Of a stretch of 7,299 nucleotides of DNA, positions 5,130-7,299 are shown in pieces (the first letter of the stretch is position 1; each line of letters begins with the position of its first letter). The notes below the pieces were generated by a model that worked only from the letters and a program-made list of their open reading frames with translations, made no database searches and was not told where the DNA came from. A program made the translations under genes and the position numbers. This DNA comes from an uncultured Bacteroidales bacterium (GTDB lineage Bacteria > Bacteroidota > Bacteroidia > Bacteroidales > UBA932), in assembly GCA_946405485.1 (NCBI GenBank), contig CAMJHJ010000125.1, positions 1 through 7,299 on the forward strand. The letters run 5' to 3'.

Positions 5130-5953
5130 GCATCGACACCTTCTGGGACATCCTGAAAGAAGCGGCCGTCATCACCCTTGTGGTGACGGCGTTGATGCTT
5201 GCCATCGAGGCGCTCGACTTCGCGCTCAAGGGCCGGATGCTTTCCGGCCTGCGACGCACCCGCGCCGGCCAGGTCCTGGCCTCGGGCCTGCTGGGAGTCA
5301 TTCCAGGCTGTGCCGGAGGTTATGTCAGCGTGTCAATGTACGCACGGGGCATGTTCTCCTTCGGCGCCCTGCTCTCCATGATGGTCGCCACGACCGGAGA
5401 TGAGGCCTTCCTGATGCTGGCTCTCTTCCCCAAGCAGGCAATCCTGATCTTCGGCGCCTTGCTGCTGCTGGGTCTCCTTGTCGGATGGACCGCTGATGCC
5501 ATCAGCAAACGCCGTAAAGGCGGAGTGCAGTATATCGAGGATATCAACAAGGATATGCACGATGGGGGCAACACGCTGAAAGAGAGGCTTCTGCATATCC
5601 TCCCACATGCGCTCAAGGTCTTCCTCTGGACTTTCGGTGTCCTGCTGGCGGTCGGTTTCCTGGAGCAACATGTCGATTTGGGAGAGTGGATCAAGGCTCA
5701 TCCCGCCCTCAGCATAGGGATTGCGATCCTCGTCGGCCTGATCCCCCAGTCCGGCCCGCACATGGCCTTCGTCACCATGTTCGCCGACGGCCTGCTCCCC
5801 CTTCCCGTCCTGATCGCGAACTGTATCGTCCAGGAAGGCCATGCCGGCCTTCCCCTCCTGTCTGAAAGCAAGGGAGCCTGGCTCCGCGCCAAGCTTATCA
5901 AAGTCGTTCTCGCCATCGTCATTTCCGGCATCATGACCGTCGTCGGATTGTAG
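5126..5953 (+). CDS. Putative heavy-metal exporter, DUF2899 / ArsP_2-like membrane protein
   Basis: A 275-residue, strongly hydrophobic protein with about eight predicted membrane segments by eye, split by a charged cytoplasm-like loop (about residues 130-155, SKRRKGG...). Two related halves are visible: GVIPGCAGGYVSVSMYARGM (from residue 57) followed by TTGDEAFLML, and GLIPQSGPHMAFVTMFADGL (from residue 204) followed by QEGHAGLPLLSESK. This paired G-x-IP-(G/Q)-(C/S) plus GDE/EGH-LPLL-ES arrangement is what I recall of the DUF2899 family, described as putative ten-helix heavy-metal exporters and sometimes annotated as manganese or arsenic efflux proteins. Members I recall are somewhat longer. 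The polar residues inside the repeats (Cys62, Asp/Glu, His) could bind a metal ion; the substrate is not determined by sequence. It starts within the stop of the DUF1573 gene, so the pair is co-translated. No terminator separates it clearly from parE. Confidence 0.75.
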   Translation: MSIDTFWDILKEAAVITLVVTALMLAIEALDFALKGRMLSGLRRTRAGQVLASGLLGVIPGCAGGYVSVSMYARGMFSFGALLSMMVATTGDEAFLMLALFPKQAILIFGALLLLGLLVGWTADAISKRRKGGVQYIEDINKDMHDGGNTLKERLLHILPHALKVFLWTFGVLLAVGFLEQHVDLGEWIKAHPALSIGIAILVGLIPQSGPHMAFVTMFADGLLPLPVLIANCIVQEGHAGLPLLSESKGAWLRAKLIKVVLAIVISGIMTVVGL

Positions 5954-5978
5954 TTTCCAAAGATATTTACTATCTTTG
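5947..5978 (+). promoter_or_regulatory. Promoter of parE, with an 8-bp inverted repeat over the -7 box
   Basis: ATTG (5947-5950), a 20-nt spacer and TATCTTTG (5971-5978) resemble the Bacteroidota TTTG-N19/20-TAnnTTTG promoter; the upstream box lies in the last codons of the exporter gene. TATCTTTG is the right half of a perfect 8-bp inverted repeat, CAAAGATA (5958-5965), TTTAC, TATCTTTG. The left half would be a -7 box on the opposite strand. The parE ATG lies 20 nt after the -7 box, leaving a short leader. Confidence 0.65.
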
Positions 5979-5998
5979 TGAGATTATTTGACTGAAGC

Positions 5999-7299
5999 AT
6001 GGCTGCGAACGAAGTGAACAACTATACAGATGCCAACATCCGCACCCTGGAAGGCGTCGAGCATATCCGGATGCGTCCGGGCATGTACATCGGACGGCTG
6101 GGAAACGGCAACAATCCAGGCGACGGCATCTATGTCCTCCTGAAGGAAATCATCGACAATTCCGTGGATGAATTCGCGATGGGATTTGGCAAGCAGGTCC
6201 AGATCTCCATCGAAGAGAATGTCGTAACGGTGCGTGACTTCGGACGCGGCATCCCGCTCGACGCGGTCATCAAAGCCACGAGCATCCTCAACACCGGCGG
6301 TAAGTTCGACACCAAGGGGTACAAGAAGTCCGTGGGCCTCAACGGCGTCGGCACCAAGGCTGTCAACGCCCTGTCCGAAAATTTCTATGTCTGCTCCCAC
6401 CGGGACGGCGAATGCTCCTGGGCCAAATACGAGCGCGGAGAGCTGAAAGACAGCGGCAAGGCCGAGACCAAGGAAAAGAACGGCACGCTGGTCGTCTTCA
6501 AGCCGGACAACCTGATGTTCACCGACTTCCATTTCAACATGGATTATGTCGAGACGATGGTGAAGAACTACTCTTACCTGAAGAAAGGGCTCACCCTCGT
6601 CCTCAACGGAACCCCCTATAAGTCGGAGAACGGCCTGCTCGATCTTGTCAACGAGAATCTCTCCGAGGAGCCGCTTTACGCCCCCATCCACCTGGAAGGC
6701 GAGGACATTGAAGTCGTCATCTCCCATGGCAATGCCTACGGAGAAAACATTTCCTCCTTCGTCAACGGCCAGAACACCCGCGACGGCGGCACACACCTCG
6801 CTGCCTTCCGCGAGGCGGTAGCCAAAACCCTGAAGGAGTTCTTCAAGAAGAATTACGCCCCCGAAGATTGCCGCCAGGGCATCGTGGGCGCCATCAGCAT
6901 CCAGATCCAGGAGCCCAACTTCGAAGGACAGACCAAGACCAAGCTTGGCAGCACCTACATGTGGGAGAAACAGGAGAAAGACGAGCACGGCGCGATCCAT
7001 ACCGACATCGGCCCGACCATCCGTTCCTTCGTCAACGACTTCATCGCCAAGAACCTGGACAACTACCTGCGGATGCACATGGACATCGTCCCCATTATCG
7101 AGGACAAGATCAAGAACTCCCAGAAGGAGCGCGAAGAGATCCAGGGCATCCAGAAGAAGACCAGAGAGAAGAACAAGAAGGCCAACGTCTATAACAAGAA
7201 GCTCCGCGACTGCCGCATCCACTACAACGACAAGGTTACGGAGAAGAACCAGGACGATGTGGAGGCCTCCAGCATCTTCATCACGGAGGGTGACTCCGC
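5999..7299 (+). CDS. parE: DNA topoisomerase IV subunit B (partial, 3' end outside window)
   Basis: The first 433 residues of the ATPase subunit of topoisomerase IV, which with ParC decatenates daughter chromosomes. The ATG at 5999 gives MAANEVNNYTDANIRTLEGV, the usual short lead before EHIRMRPGMYIG. The GHKL ATPase motifs are all present: KEIIDNSVDEF with Glu50 (catalytic base) and Asn54 (Mg), DFGRGIP with Asp80, and GLNGVGTKAVNALS from residue 113. The transducer domain includes SFVNGQNTRDGGTHLAAFRE. The lysine-rich stretch before NKKLRDCRIHYNDK leads into the TOPRIM EGDS (430-433), where the window stops. I call ParE rather than GyrB because the linker reads KLRDCRIHYNDKVTEKNQDD before FITEGDS; GyrB proteins of this phylum have a GKLADC-type linker ahead of FLVEGDSAGG. 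It has its own promoter and probably begins a new unit, perhaps with parC downstream. Confidence 0.93.
   Translation, partial: MAANEVNNYTDANIRTLEGVEHIRMRPGMYIGRLGNGNNPGDGIYVLLKEIIDNSVDEFAMGFGKQVQISIEENVVTVRDFGRGIPLDAVIKATSILNTGGKFDTKGYKKSVGLNGVGTKAVNALSENFYVCSHRDGECSWAKYERGELKDSGKAETKEKNGTLVVFKPDNLMFTDFHFNMDYVETMVKNYSYLKKGLTLVLNGTPYKSENGLLDLVNENLSEEPLYAPIHLEGEDIEVVISHGNAYGENISSFVNGQNTRDGGTHLAAFREAVAKTLKEFFKKNYAPEDCRQGIVGAISIQIQEPNFEGQTKTKLGSTYMWEKQEKDEHGAIHTDIGPTIRSFVNDFIAKNLDNYLRMHMDIVPIIEDKIKNSQKEREEIQGIQKKTREKNKKANVYNKKLRDCRIHYNDKVTEKNQDDVEASSIFITEGDS

Noticed and set aside
5984..7222. 412-codon open frame on the minus strand opposite parE
   Set aside because: It is the complement of a highly conserved topoisomerase gene; the Val/Leu/Asp-rich translation is the usual mirror of such a gene.
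5999..7299. GyrB instead of ParE
   Set aside because: The ATPase motifs fit both, but the KLRDCRIHYNDK linker before FITEGDS is of the ParE type.
1..7299. Defence system, CRISPR array, prophage or transposase
   Set aside because: No repeat-spacer pattern, no nuclease, integrase or transposase motifs; every gene has an ordinary metabolic, envelope, regulatory or housekeeping assignment.

Overview
The window looks like chromosomal DNA from a GC-rich member of the Bacteroidales (Bacteroidota). Three things support this: start regions carry the Bacteroidota sigma-factor signature TAnnTTTG (once with a TTTG box exactly 19 nt upstream), leaders are A/T-rich without strong Shine-Dalgarno sequences, and the protein set (DUF1573 secreted protein, Bacteroidota-type ParE, single-domain LysR regulator) fits. 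A family-level placement cannot be made from the sequence alone.

Layout. 1-159 (+) is the 3' end of a pyruvate:ferredoxin oxidoreductase-like gene. Seven bases later a secreted protein with two tandem alpha/beta-hydrolase (esterase) domains begins (167-1999). It is followed after 11 nt by a secreted Asp-box beta-propeller related to sialidases (2011-3135). These two probably form one transcription unit acting on acylated glycans in the periplasm or outside the cell. The propeller gene meets, tail to tail and sharing a TTAA, a minus-strand gene for a LysR-type protein reduced to its DNA-binding domain (3132-3488). Upstream of that regulator lies a striking 29-bp, almost perfect inverted repeat (3527-3610). 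Beyond it is a 56-residue 2[4Fe-4S] ferredoxin gene on the minus strand (3634-3804), with a textbook Bacteroidota promoter.

Divergently from the ferredoxin, a secreted DUF1573 protein (3957-5129) overlaps by ATGA with an integral membrane protein resembling the DUF2899/ArsP_2 putative heavy-metal exporters (5126-5953). Then a promoter embedded in a small inverted repeat drives parE, the topoisomerase IV B subunit, which runs off the window at its TOPRIM EGDS motif (5999-7299).

Most of the window is conventional housekeeping plus a small glycan-degrading pair. The parts worth a second look are the long palindrome between ferredoxin and the LysR gene, the duplicated esterase with one divergent oxyanion loop, the propeller that lacks the sialidase FRIP arginine, the effector-less LysR protein, the translationally coupled DUF1573/exporter pair, and -7 boxes that sit almost on top of start codons. 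I see no mobile element, CRISPR array, tRNA or rRNA. There is no gene-free stretch longer than about 150 bases.
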